Shown here one piece after another: positions 33,148 through 44,251 of a stretch of DNA of 61,388 bases. Position 1 is the first letter of the stretch. Each line of letters opens with the position of its first letter. The DNA is from Rhizopus sp. PT2906 (taxonomy: Eukaryota; Mucoromycota; Mucoromycetes; Mucorales; Rhizopodaceae), in assembly GCA_025529335.1 (NCBI GenBank), contig JAMYHX010000241.1, positions 1 to 61,388 on the forward strand, in the 5' to 3' direction. Under the pieces are notes generated by a model. That model was not told the origin of the DNA and did not search any database. It saw only the letters and a program-made list of their open reading frames with translations. Position numbers and translations under genes: made by a program.

Positions 33148-33531
33148 ATGTCTGACGCCAAAGCTGTGATTAAGAGTGTTGACATGAGTGAAGAAATGCA
33201 ACAAGAAGCTATCGAATGTGCAACACAAGCTTTAGAAAAATACAACATTGAAAAAGATATTGCAGCTCATATCAAACGTGAATTTGATCGTAAATATGGT
33301 AAGTTTAACCACAAGCAAAAAAAAAAAAAAAAAGCTAAAAAATTTTCAAGGACTTACTTGGCACTGTATTGCTGGACGTAACTTTGGTAGTTTTGTTACT
33401 CACGGTAAGAATATACAAATTTAAACAAGAAAAAAAAAGTATATTAAAATGAGAGATTTGTAGAATCAAAACACTTTATTTATTTCTATCACGGACAAAT
33501 CGCCATTCTCTTATTTAAATCTGCCAATTGA
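33148..33531 (+). CDS. Dynein light chain LC8
   Basis: Small dimeric hub bound to cytoplasmic dynein and many partners. Exons 33148-33298, 33351-33404 and 33464-33531 give 91 codons, 90 aa. Sequence: KAVIKSVDMSEEMQQEAIEC, AAHIKREFDRKYGLTWHCIA, GRNFGSFVTHESKHFIYFYH, GQIAILLFKSAN, near-identical to LC8 across eukaryotes including the THE-x-KHFIYFY groove strand. The start codon is the first ATG after a T-rich leader. Confidence 0.97.
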
Positions 33532-33697
33532 TGTAACCCAAATTGAATGATGATGAAATGATTATAAAAAAAAAATAAAAAAAAATAAAGGAATTACAAG
33601 ATTTTCTCTCTACTATAAAAAGACGCCAAACAAATGAGAAACGTCAAGTTTTCTTTCTTTTTTTTTTTATTTTATTTTATTTCCATAATTTGTTGTC

Positions 33698-35145
33698 ATG
33701 CTGAAATTAATTATTGCATCTATACAAGTATGCGGTCGCATTGACCCTCTTTTTTGTTATCAATTGTTAATCTAGTGAGCATAGGCCATATTACAAGTCA
33801 TGGTTGTCGTCTTCTTGGGCGCATTGTTGGCCAGAATGGGTTACTTTAATATGGATAAGCAAAGAGTAATTATTTTTATTGATCAATTGATTGAAGCTAA
33901 CAAAATATGCATTCCTAGTGGTTATCCAAGTTAAATATGGTCTTCTTTACCCCTTGTCTACTGTTTTCTAATATTGCGTCCATCATCTCCTTTCAGAAAT
34001 TACTCGCCTTTTGGCCTATTCCTGTCTTTTACCTAATCTTTGCACTCATGAACTACACGAGTTCAAACGTCTTTTCTCGATTGGTAGGTTTATCTCCAGC
34101 ATATCGCCGCTTTGTCACTGCCTGTGTCATGTTTTCGAATTCAAACTCTGTTCCGATTGCTATCATCTCGAGCTTAGCCGTATCAGATGCTGTCAAGACC
34201 TTGGCTTGGACTGACGATGACACGTCTGAATCAATCGCTGCGAGGTAATGATAATAATAATAATAATAATAGTAATAATGATTCTATTTGTATATACTAA
34301 ATCCATCTTCCAGAGGTATATCCTATACTCTCTTTTTTGCCATCTTTGGAAACTTGATTCGTTGGTCATACGGTTATCAACTACTTCAAAAGCGTAATGA
34401 AGATGATACATCAACCATTCATGAAGACGAAGAGGTTCAAATCAATTACAAGTATCATTCCATTGGTAACATTTCTTCCTCATCATCTGCATCTGGACAA
34501 TCAGGTATTATTAACCCCAACGAATCAACCCAACTGTTGGCTCAAAACAAACAAACAAACAACATACATCCCGAAGAGGAGAGCATTGTGAAAATTATAG
34601 CCAAACGCATTCATGGTTTCATGTCACCTCCACTCTATGCAGCTGTTGTGGCCCTTGCTGTGGGACTTTCTCCTCTGAAACCATTCTTGTACGACAAACA
34701 ATCTTTCTTGTATCCTTCGTTCACCAAAGCCATCGAGTCCTGTGGAAAGGCTGCCGTGCCTCTCATCTTGTCTTGCTTGGGTGCTCAGCTCGTCGGCATC
34801 TCACAATCTCAACAGGCTGCATCTCCAGAAATGAAAAAACCCGTCACTCTGGCCATTGTCCTTCGCATGATCATTCCTCCATTCATTGTTGTCCCTCTTT
34901 TGGTTTTGTTTGTCAAGTACGGTGCCCAATGGTCTAGCCTGGCAGGTGACCCAGTATTTATCACCATGATGATCGTCCTTGGTTGTACACCTACCGCTAT
35001 TAACTTGGTCCAGATTACTCAGGTGAATCATATTTTTGAAGAAGAGATGCTTCGTATGCTCTTTTGGAGTTATGGTGTTGTCTGTGTACCTGCTTGTACC
35101 TTACTCGTCTTTTTGGCATTAAGTGTTGTAGATAAACTACTTTAG
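33698..35145 (+). CDS. PIN-like/auxin efflux carrier family transporter
   Basis: Membrane carrier of the PIN/PILS family (membrane transport protein domain), in fungi mostly in the ER; substrate not known. Exons 33698-33727, 33785-33865, 33919-34244 and 34314-35145 sum to 1269 nt, 422 aa. Five N-terminal helices (LQVMVVVFLGALLARMGYF, LNMVFFTPCLLFSNIASIIS, FWPIPVFYLIFALMN, FVTACVMFSNSNSVPIAIIS) carry the family's NxxxxP pattern; a hydrophilic loop of about 100 residues (Ser/Asn-rich) follows; five C-terminal helices include GKAAVPLILSCLGAQLVGIS, VLRMIIPPFIVVPLLVLF and VLGCTPTAINLVQITQVN. The acceptor TGAGCATAG is needed for frame at the first junction. The third intron holds an AAT repeat. Confidence 0.88.
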
Positions 35146-36785
35146 GCTGTATATAAAGTTACCCTCATTTTTGTTTTGTTTTTTTATTTGAAACAATAAT
35201 AAAGTACCACATTCATTTCGTAGATATCAAGATGTGCGTAGGACGAACCTTATCATGCATAGAGTTAAAGAATCCCACATGATTACAGCGCCCCCTTTTG
35301 GCATATTTCATCCTTATCTGTTGATCCTCCCCTTCCACTGTATGATCGTTTCCTGGGATTTAATGGGCATCTATACTGCGCGACATAAGCAACGGTTAAA
35401 ACTATTGCCGAGTATGTATTATACTTCCATTGTGTGTGATTAGATGAAACTGATTGCCTTTCCCCCTTTTTTTGGTTTGAGTTTTACTTGGTCATTATTA
35501 TTTCAATTATTGCTATGATAACAGACATGTAAGTCATCACAAGGAGATATGGTTGGCTCGTCTTATCTACGTTTAGTATTTCGATCAAGCAGATGAAGTT
35601 TGTTTATATTTGGTGCTTTTCTATCGAGAACAATGACTGTTTCATTGTACATAAAGTGAAATAGGATATACACTATTTTTAGACATGGCTTAGCCTTGCT
35701 AGAAAGTGTCAATGATTCTATGGTCGCAAGAAAGAACGCCAAGAGTATATGCACGCGTACACAAAGAATACAAAACAGTACTTTTACCTAGTAAATCTCT
35801 TCACCTACATACGATGAATAAAGGTCCTTGTAGCTTACTCTCTTCCTCTTTAGATGGCTTCTTGCTCGAGAATTCTTCATTCATGCGTTTATGCTTTCTG
35901 CTATTAGCCCTGATGAGTACGTGTTTGAGTTAACGCTATCAAGCTAAATTATTTTATAATGGAATGTACAGTCTATTAAAATCGCTATAGATGTTGTTGC
36001 TTGGCGTTATTTCCTTGGCAGAATACAAGTGCCCAGAGTGCTTGGTTAGCTGATACAGTTACACAGACTGAACAATGACAGGCGTATCACTTTATGATCT
36101 AGAGCTGGTAAACATTCTACAACATGATAAACATGACTGAGAAGCCATATACAAGAAATTACATGATAGGAAGGACGGCCCAAAGAGCAAGGAATAAAAA
36201 ATCAAAGTTGCATCAATTGCTGAAACCTCAAACAAACAGCTGTCATCTCAACGAAACCCTCACAGCTTTCTTTTGACCTATATCTGAAACAAAGGTATTT
36301 GATACAAAGAAGAAATTATCAACTGATTTAAGTGGTATCAAGAAGCAAGCGATAACATGCGCTAATTCTAAGGCTACTAAACAGACACACAAATCCATTA
36401 AAAATGAACCTTCCTCAAGTTACTGACAGTGAAAGCTCTGCTTCATCTGTGGCTCATATATTGTCTACCAACAGTAAAATCGATCTGGAAGTAGTCGTTT
36501 GCATTCACTGTGATCGTGTTGGACTCTAAACCACTTTTGAAACAATAAACTCAAGGATTTAATACTGCTGTCAGCACCATGAGTTTTATTTATATGCAAT
36601 GACCGTTCATTTTTTTCCAAGAAGTGATCCATGAAATGATTCAAGCAAAAACTAACTGGTTCAACACAGCCTGATGTCGGACTTTCATTTCATAGGGTGA
36701 AGGTTGCTCGAAATTACTAAAAACAATTCAACGCCGTAAATTTCACATCATCTTTTTCTTTTTTACAATAATTTTTGTAGCCAAA
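35146..36785. other. 1.6-kb gene-poor region with decayed coding fragments
   Basis: No intact gene. Between about 36,078 and 36,560 the plus strand has stretches of amino-acid-like sequence in shifting frames broken by stops (for example TGVSLYDLELVNILQHDKHD, KLHDRKDGPKSKE, and QVTDSESSASSVAHILSTNS near 36,410), which looks like an old pseudogene. The frames at 35,234-35,443 and 35,706-35,933 show nothing I recognise. Confidence 0.4.
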
Positions 36786-37061
36786 ATGATAGATAATATG
36801 CTTTCGTACAGTGGTGGCATCGTCGGCCTTGTCATCTTGATCCTTGATTTAATCGTCATCTTTGAAGTCATGAACTCAAACCGTGCTATTTCTGGAAAAT
36901 TAGGTTGGTCTCTCTTGGTCTTTTTCTTCCCTCTTGTTGGCTTAATCCTTTACTTGTAAGTGTTGTTGATTTACACTAGACTTTGTTATTTACTAAAATA
37001 TATTTGTAGCCTCTTTAGCAATCGTCAAGAACATAACGCACGCTACGAGCCGCTTATTTAA
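36786..37061 (+). CDS. Small PLDc_N-domain membrane protein
   Basis: Exons 36786-36955 and 37010-37061 give 73 aa. The sequence GGIVGLVILILDLIVIFEVM, NSNRAISGKLGWSLLVFFFP and LVGLILYFLFSNRQEHNARY is the two-helix PLDc_N domain (pattern D-x-hydrophobics, K-x-x-W, FP-x-x-G-x-x-x-Y), here standing alone. In bacteria it precedes cardiolipin synthase catalytic domains; in fungi stand-alone copies of unknown function occur. Too short to be found by simple frame length because of the intron. Confidence 0.8.
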
Positions 37062-37757
37062 CGATCGTAAACTTTTTATGTGTGTGTGATAAATAATTCC
37101 TTTACCTTTGTTTTCATTATTAAACTCAGCTTTGTATCAATAAAAAATATACGTAGTTTTTAATGCATACATTTGCTACGACTCAGCAATGTGACTATTG
37201 TAAAGATAATAAACCATCACGTGTACTTTGTCGAGACAGTTGAAAACAGAGGCCAATGTATACCATCAAAGCCAGGAACAACCTTTGCTTATTCGACAAA
37301 GGTAAAAGCAGTAGGGGACTTACTCACAAAATACTCGAGTAACACACAAGGTTGAAGACCGTATAGCATAAAGATGACGAAATAAATAGATTTTTACTTA
37401 TTTATTACTAAAGTGTTGATTTTCTTTTGTTCTTGCCAAAATGGATCAACTAAGCTTGCGCAACCTCTTGTGGAATCAATTGACATAGCTCATCTTTCCC
37501 TAGCATGTGTCAACGTGCTGCTTGCAATAAAAAGCAAAAGTGGCTTAATCTCGAGAAAGAAGCAGTAAAAAACAATACAATATGAAGTCATGGCATAGTT
37601 TACTTATTTTTACCTAACAGTCATGCTAATAGTACAGTTTGTAGTTTTCATTTCATCAATCCAACACTTTCTAAGCATTAAGCGATTTTGATCTCCGAAT
37701 AAAGATGTGTCGCCTGTCCTTTCATTCTCTTTTTTTTTTCTTTCTTTTTATCCTATT
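37062..37757. other. Intergenic
   Basis: 696 nt without a recognisable gene. The frame at 37,173-37,355 is short and without extension. A T-rich leader (37,728-37,750) precedes the next gene. Confidence 0.45.
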
Positions 37758-38150
37758 ATGAAAAACACAACACATATTCCCGCTTCACCACTAAGATACA
37801 ACGCTATTGATGAATATGAGTCTGGGATGGAAGCATCTGCTTCGTCCATGGCAGAAGATGATGATGAAGTTGTACATAAAAAGCAGCATCTGCATAAAAA
37901 ACCGCAAGCACCAGTTGCAAGTGTTAGTAGTAGTACTAGTAGCGTAGATGAATCAGTAGCTACAAAGAACACATCCAACTCTGCAAAGCCAACACATTTG
38001 AAAGATATGAAAGCATCACCACTTCGAATTATAACACCTTCAACAGCACGGTTATTACAAAAGACAGATGAGGTACCAACACCTTCTTCTGGTTACGACG
38101 GCGATACTGAAGGGCCATTGAATGACGACACAAAAAACCACTCTTATTGA
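37758..38150 (+). CDS. Small Ser-rich orphan, probably disordered
   Basis: Single-exon frame of 130 aa from the first ATG after a T-rich leader (frame extends upstream without ATG). Two related short motifs occur, ASPLRYNAIDE near the start and ASPLRIITPSTARLL later, plus a Ser/Val tract from AGT repeats and an acidic SSMAEDDDEV patch. S/T-P sites (TPSTARLL, VPTPSSGYDGD) suggest phosphorylation. No family recognised. Confidence 0.5.
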   Translation: MKNTTHIPASPLRYNAIDEYESGMEASASSMAEDDDEVVHKKQHLHKKPQAPVASVSSSTSSVDESVATKNTSNSAKPTHLKDMKASPLRIITPSTARLLQKTDEVPTPSSGYDGDTEGPLNDDTKNHSY

Positions 38151-38626
38151 TAATGTCCAGTAGCTATGTTACAAACCATTCATTGATGCTAATAAATTTA
38201 TTGTAAATATGTATATTACAATGAGTTCATTGTGCTTTAGCAATAGCAATGTAGGGTGCATTAAGCTTTGCTTCATGATAAACAGTTACGACTTCTTTTA
38301 TTGGTCTCATCGTGGAGTACTATGACGTTTCTTCTACTCATTATATCATAAACCTAGTAACAGTATGATGGTCGATCTTCCCTTTCTTTCTCTCTGTATC
38401 TATTTAGCAATTGGGACCTTTTGTATTTATTCATAGATAATCATTGACATTTTTATCATATTGATATGCTTAACCCATGTATAAGAAATTGTAGTCTAAA
38501 TAGCAGGTTGCCATGACACCAAAGTTTGTCTCCATGAGTATCTTCTTTATATCAAACAGATGAGTATACACTAATTTTATTGGGTTATTTGCTTCAAACG
38601 AATATATATGTACAACAGAAGTGGGG
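38151..38626. other. Intergenic between convergent genes
   Basis: 476 nt of AT-rich sequence; no gene seen. Confidence 0.45.
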
Positions 38627-39136
38627 TTAATCCCAATCAGGTATAAGTGAAAAGTCATAGCCAGGGTACTTGTAATATGCATAGTATGCAATATACAGAT
38701 GATAGGCACCTATAATAATAACAATAAATAATCACATTTACACAATGAGCTAAAAAACTAACCTGGAATAAACATGATACTGCCAAGTACAATAAATGGT
38801 ATACCCCTAGATAACCACTCCTATTTAAAGATGTATTGATAAACTGTATAGTTTAGCTTTGTTTATGACTTTTACTTCTGAAGTAATCTGTCCAATCTTG
38901 ATCAGAATTCCAACTGCTAGCAATCCACCTCCAGCTAAGAAAAGTAAAATGGCAAGGCCAATTGCATTCCAAGGAACTGTCACATAAAGCAGTTAGTATA
39001 TGAATAATATAAACCGCATAAATGTATACATACTTGGTGGATCTTGGCTTTCAAACTGAGCAGAAGTAAAACCTGTGTCATCTTGTAACTCAACGAATCG
39101 TCTCGTTCTTGATTTTGGTTTGATGGGATTACGCAT
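38627..39136 (-). CDS. TMEM230/TMEM134-family membrane protein
   Basis: Two-TM vesicle protein of the DUF872 family; human TMEM230 works in endosome and secretory-vesicle traffic. Exons 39034-39136, 38876-38976, 38763-38820 and 38627-38709 sum to 345 nt, 114 aa. Diagnostic sequence: IPWNAIGLAILLFLAGGGLL, then GIPFIVLGSIMFIPGAYHLY, IAYYAYYKYPGYDFSLIPDW and a final Asp, matching the family's IPW...AIG and LGSxxFIPGxYHxxIAYYA...GYxYxxIPDxD. N-terminal half is polar with FVELQDDTGF. The gene is missed by frame length because all exons are short. Confidence 0.92.
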
Positions 39137-39604
39137 GTTGTGTAAAAATGAGATAGAACAAAGAAAATATATACACACACTTTCTGGAAATTAAAGTCGC
39201 ACCAGGTGAAACTCAATGTCACGACCTAACCTAATGCGCAGGATTTTTTGGATAGCTCTGAAATACGATAGGGGCATATGAGCGCCGAGAACACTGCTAT
39301 AGAATATGGCTCTAAGATATAGGGGTTGAATAAACCCTGTTATTAGATTGCAGCATCAAGAGGCTAGACTTAATTTATATATTCAGAAAAGCTTTGGTTG
39401 CTTACTAAAGGGTAAACCTGTAACAAGCATAACACCAACAGGAAAATGTGGTGTATTTACTATTTTAGGTGCAGAAAAACCACATCCGAAAAAAAAACAA
39501 AAACAAAAGTTGGTGGATACAATGGATTCAATGGATTCAATAGATTCAACGGATTAGGCAGACGCCAGTGAAGGCATTATTGTTATTTTTGTAGTCATCC
39601 TCTA
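39137..39604. other. Region upstream of the nuclease gene
   Basis: 468 nt. The frame at 39,348-39,557 may be an N-terminal exon of the nuclease gene (QEARLNLYIQKSFGCLLKGK) but I could not connect it by a convincing intron. It ends in a short tandem repeat, four copies of ATGGATTCA-like units at about 39,520-39,556, just before a stop. Confidence 0.4.
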
Positions 39605-40545
39605 AGCATTCTCTTGCTGACAGTAGAAAACCATGATGATGAAGACGACTTATTGACATTTCGATTACCTTTAAACTATTTATCTGGACAAGATATACTA
39701 AGTAGGAGAATTCTCAATGACCAACATGCCATCAATCTGATCACAACGTCATTGTTGCAAGTAAAGATTGATACATATAATAATGCTGCAACTGAATGGA
39801 GAAACGGAACACGCTGCGATGTCTTGTATCTACCCGAAACAGCTCTTCGAAACTCTCTCCCGCCAATTTTGATTGAAATACAACGAAATGTCAATGAAGT
39901 ATTTATGCGACGCTTGATGATGTACGCCTTGAATGTTGTCGTCACTCATGCTCGCTCGCCCTTACCAATTGTTTTGATATTCTGTATCGACAAGGTAACA
40001 CCACAAGCCCTGCAAACTAAATTTAAGTCCCTGCCTGATATGCCTTGGATGAAATCCTTCCCTTGCGACCTTTGGGCAAAAAATTGCTACCTTGTGTCTA
40101 ATCAACCACTTATTGAGTCAGACGCTACATTAGATCCTTTACACGCATTATCATTATTTCTAGCTGAACAACAACCAGCTTTATTTCAGCATTATAAACC
40201 CGAAGACAAGACTATCAACTTAATTTACAAGATTACAAAAAACGTAGCTACAGAAGGCAGTTTATACGAATCAAACTTTACGACACAAGTTGATACGATC
40301 TGTTCCACTAATCATAGTATTTTGACCAAGGCAAAAAAAAAGCACTAGAAAATTTACCAGACCCACGACAAGCATGCAGAATATTGGATCGTGGATTGAC
40401 ATACAATTTGAAAGTCAAGCGAAAGCTCGTGCTCTTGGAGAGCGACTCGGGGTTTTCTCTTGATTACCCAGATAATTTACCAGTGTCATCTGTCTGCGAT
40501 TCACCATCTACAAGAGAAAAAGAAGAAGCATTTATAAAGAGATGA
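39605..40545 (+). pseudogene. PD-(D/E)XK nuclease, Rpn/YhgA-like, frame-broken
   Basis: The first frame (to a stop at 40,346) reads DDLLTFRLPLNYLSGQDILS, then TRCDVLYLPE and PPILIEIQRNVNEVFMRRLM followed by MYAL. The D...ExQ spacing and the MxRRLMMYAL helix match the Rpn/YhgA/PDDEXK_2 nuclease fold (Asp of CDV; Glu and Gln of EIQ). A run of nine A at 40,333-40,341 then puts the rest out of frame: the next frame continues ALENLPDPRQACRILDRGLT ... FIKR to 40,545. One extra A would join them. So either a real indel (pseudogene), a homopolymer sequencing error or slippage at the A run. The 5' end is not defined: no ATG in frame at the left. Confidence 0.65.
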
Positions 40546-41092
40546 CGTGTTTGATGAGATAATCATTATAATAACTCGAGTATAATCTCACATTAGAGCT
40601 TACATTCTACTTTATATTCCTCTGCCGCATCTGATGAGAATAACTTACAATAATAATAACTATAGTAGCTGCTAGTATAACAATAATAACATAAGCATAA
40701 ATAATACCAATGACCACATTTATCATACTGACAACATGAATATTCCCTATAAAACTCTCACACAAACTTAATTTAATAATATTCAGCTCTTCTTAATAAA
40801 GAATCTAATTTGCAAGTCATCGACTTGATAGCCTTTTTACAATAACAAACAAAACTGAATACAACAAGGGGTTTAAGAAGAATCATATTGGTAAAATCAA
40901 TTGGACGTATTGCTCAGAACACGGCCATAGCGAAGGTCTACTTAAGAGATACTCGACCGGTGACAGTTTACGCACAAACTTTGGTAAACGCATCACATAG
41001 AACACATCACAGAAGAAGATATGTTCATATTTTGCGTACTTCTCATCACTGCCATACCAAATCACAATACACATATCAGTCATTTAATCACA
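40546..41092. other. Intergenic
   Basis: 547 nt, AT-rich, AAT repeats around 40,650-40,700. The plus-strand frame at 40,888-41,130 runs into the opposite gene and has no recognisable content. Confidence 0.45.
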
Positions 41093-41698
41093 TTAATCGC
41101 ACATCATATGAGCATGAAATAAGAGACTAACTGCGTCTACGAACTTTACGTCCATAGACCCTCTAAATTTTCTTTTTTCTTCTCCTTCAAGCGAGTCGGT
41201 TTTATTGTTCAGGTTGGTGTTATCATGCTGGTCAACGTTTGCACTGTTTTTGTAGCTGACATTATTCTGATCAGACCTTATATTTTTATCTTCGTTAATA
41301 TCAAGCTGAACGGTGTTTGTATTGGAAGTAGAAGTGGTATCAGAAGCCAAGTTAGTTTCCGCAGTCAAGTAAGGTGTTTCTTCAATAATGATCAGGTCCA
41401 CAAGAGTTGTGCACGGCGCATGAGTATCAGATATCATCTTTTCCAGCACTTGTTTCTTCCAAAAATCAGTGCAATCCATAGACAAAGTCCATCGCTTGAG
41501 TTTAGCTAACAAGGAACCTTTGGCATCGTTATCAAAATATTTATCAAGAATAGCTCGGTAACGCGCCATGCAGCATTGATATTCACATAAATCAATTTGG
41601 AGAGCAGAGGAATTCAATGAAAGAGAGCTCGCATGGCTCAAGCACCATTGTGCATTGTTAGGTGTCTGTCTTTGCTCTTTTGATGTATGGGTTAACAT
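41093..41698 (-). CDS. Orphan protein
   Basis: Single-exon frame of 201 aa; family not recognised. The first 100 residues are well mixed and helical (EYQCCMARYRAILDKYFDND, LLAKLKRWTLSMDCTDFWKK, QVLEKMISDTHAPCTTLVDL), then an Asn/Thr/Asp-rich linker (TSTSNTNTVQLDINEDKNIR) and a short hydrophobic end (DAVSLLFHAHMMCD). It is next to the broken nuclease gene, whose products are often part of repeated families, so this could be part of the same kind of accessory locus. Confidence 0.55.
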   Translation of the reverse strand: MLTHTSKEQRQTPNNAQWCLSHASSLSLNSSALQIDLCEYQCCMARYRAILDKYFDNDAKGSLLAKLKRWTLSMDCTDFWKKQVLEKMISDTHAPCTTLVDLIIIEETPYLTAETNLASDTTSTSNTNTVQLDINEDKNIRSDQNNVSYKNSANVDQHDNTNLNNKTDSLEGEEKRKFRGSMDVKFVDAVSLLFHAHMMCD

Positions 41699-42178
41699 TT
41701 AGATTGAGAAAGAGGGAAAAAAAAAGGTGTATACTACGCGCACGAGGAAATCCACAAGAGGATTAATGTTATAAGCGCTACCTGTGATGTAGTCAACAAG
41801 CCTTTTCAATGAGAAGCGTCATGATAGACTTGCGCAGGAACAGATCCCTTTCCATTTCCCTTGACACAGAATATAGCTTTTATAAAATTTCAAAAAGAAA
41901 GATATAAAAAAGAAATGTTGTTATTTATTCTAATTTCATGTTGTCAGTTCTACCAACAAAGAATCAGGATCATTCATGTGCCACATACAGTGTCCCAAGG
42001 AAGCTCTCATAGCATTAGCCTTCTCCTGGATTTCCTCGTGCGTGTAGTGTTCACTTTTCTAAACCAGGACTATGGACTATCATACCGGATAAATCTTATT
42101 GGCTAATATCGTGTCCTGTATATTTTTGACCGCTTTTTTTCTTTCTAAACTGTTCTTGCAGTGTAATAGAAAATATAT
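41699..42178. other. Divergent intergenic region
   Basis: 480 nt between the orphan and CENP-N starts. A T-rich leader lies just before 42,179. The frame at 41,861-42,106 begins without ATG and is not supported. Confidence 0.45.
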
Positions 42179-43730
42179 ATGCTTACACAAAAGGATCTAC
42201 AATTATTCAAATATGATGCATCCATAAATCGTCTGTTATCTTATACACCAATGCCGGCATTACGAAAGACCATTTCTTTATGGTTTGACATTCCTGAATT
42301 ATATCCAAGAAATAAGACAAGCAAATTAGAACATTATACGTCAGGCACTAAATATAAAAACAAAGTGGACATATTGCAAAGAATTAAGGCAGTAGATTGG
42401 GTAATTTACATGACAATACATCCCTTACATTTATCTAAAACAAACCGTGTAAGATAGACAGAGGGTCTTTATGCTGTTCAGATCGCACAGCTAGAAATAC
42501 ATAGTAAGCTTCAGCATTGATTACTTGATCTACTCTTTTTAACTGGATCGATAGCCATGATGTCTAGATCTTCAGGAAGAAAATGGAAGTTTGTTGAAAT
42601 TGCTAAAGGTATATATATATGTGTGTGTGAGTGAAATCATGCTTACAACTTCATTTGTAGAATCTGGTAAAATAAACACACAAATGGATATGACTACAAT
42701 ACAGCAACAATTAGACAACTTTTTGTCAAGCTTACAAGATTGTGTAAGTGATAAAAGTATTTCCTTTATTATTTACTGAAATCAGATCATAGTATATTTA
42801 TGCATGCAAGGATAAGAGCCAAAACACATATTGGTTTTATTTAAGGTTCTATCAATCCATGGATAATGAGCCTATATCGACCAAACGACAACATGGATTT
42901 ATTGTGTACTATCCCGAAACAGGATATTTACTTGTACATCCAGGATGGACAAAAGAATTAAATACATATGTCATGGAGGCTATCTTGAACGTCTTTTCAG
43001 CAGATAAACTCATCATCCAGACAGTGGCAGCAGCAGAGATTGAGGAAATAGCAAAGCAGATCATGAACAGAAAATCACTCGGTGTCTTTAGTCAATTGAG
43101 AAATAATCAAACAGATGCAAATCCTTTAGACATTAGACAAAAGAGACCAAGAGGATTTGAAGATACTTATACAAGGCCGGGTGAACAAAGAAGACGTATT
43201 GTTCCTGTTGATATTGAAGAAATGAAGGCTCGATATGAAGCAATAAACAATCATTTTGGCTCTGATACAATTGTTAGTTATCGATCACTTGATATCAACG
43301 TAAGACTGATAAAAAAAATGCAATTAATAAATACTAATGTCCTCTCTAGTTGGCACTTCCCCTTCAAGTGAGTGATAGCTTTGAAATTCTAGAGACTGAA
43401 GATGCAGAAGATGAAGAAGAGGATACAATAAATATTGATATCAACCTAAAAGGATCCAGTGTGGTTGATGGGCTTCGACAGATGGTTTTGGCAGGTACAA
43501 TCCAATCTCCACTCCCTCCCTGGTTAGAGAATGTTGCAGCATCAGTTTCGAGCAAGATTTATATAAACAAAGATGGTGTGTTAAAAGAACGCTATGAAAA
43601 TGATAGCGATAATGAAAATTATGGAGTCGAAGACATATTGGCAGAAGAAAGAGAGCATGAAAAAGTAAGGCGTGGAATAGGTGAATTGATTGCAGAGATA
43701 GAAAGAGAACAACAAGATACCCCTTTATAA
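42179..43730 (+). CDS. Inner kinetochore protein CENP-N/Chl4/Mis15
   Basis: CENP-N pairs with CENP-L in the CCAN and in animals reads the CENP-A nucleosome. Six exons (42179-42400, 42458-42503, 42555-42608, 42661-42743, 42817-43299, 43350-43730) sum to 1269 nt, 422 aa. N-terminal pyrin-like helices: KDLQLFKYDASINRLLSYTP, MPALRKTISLWFDIPELYPR, KVDILQRIKAVDWTEGLYAV, QIAQLEIH, as in Chl4. Then GRKWKFVEIAK, the hallmark QNTYWFYLRF ... HGFIVYYPETGYLLVHPG, and a C-terminal CENP-L-binding half with INIDINLKGSSVVDGLRQMV and SPLPPWLENVAA. The acceptor GGATAAG at 42,816 is needed to recover the conserved YWFYLRF. The acidic end is disordered. The match is by pattern, but N- and C-terminal marks both fit. 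Confidence 0.82.
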
Positions 43731-44251
43731 ATAGTGATAATAATAAAAATGATGTTGGAGTGTTAATAGTAGCAGATACTAATAAGTGTCTAGCAGCTTG
43801 TATAAAAAGATATGGTTTATGTTAGTTATATCTCCTGTTGGTTGCTTTCCTTGAAATACAGTGCAAGTACATTGTCTATTATCTCTCTGTGTACAGTTAG
43901 TAACGGTCTATAAGCTTTTTTGTTCTTTATAGCAAAAGTAATACGATATAATGGTTACTGGAGGTGTGTAACTCTAAGCACAAGTGCAATAGCTACTTTT
44001 CTTTTCAGAAAACTACCAGGTGGGTATTTGGGGACATTAGGAATTTTATTACACAAGGTTTTTGATGTAGAATATGAAGTTATAAAGTATCGTGACCGGT
44101 CGTTGTTCCCTCCTTCTTCCTCTTTTTCTTCTTGGTCTCAATATGATTGATTTATTTTACATTGCACAATTCGTAAATCAGTCTCCGCAATCTGACTAGA
44201 AAAAAAAAACCTGAGGTATCCTATCTTCCCCTTGCTTGTCAAAAAAAAAAA
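43731..44251. other. Intergenic
   Basis: 521 nt. The frame at 43,920-44,150 follows a splice-like TTTATAG but has no family resemblance; not called. Confidence 0.4.

Noticed and set aside
43920..44150. 76-aa frame between CENP-N and mL53
   Set aside because: No ATG start, no related family seen, and it is not connected to either gene by a workable intron.
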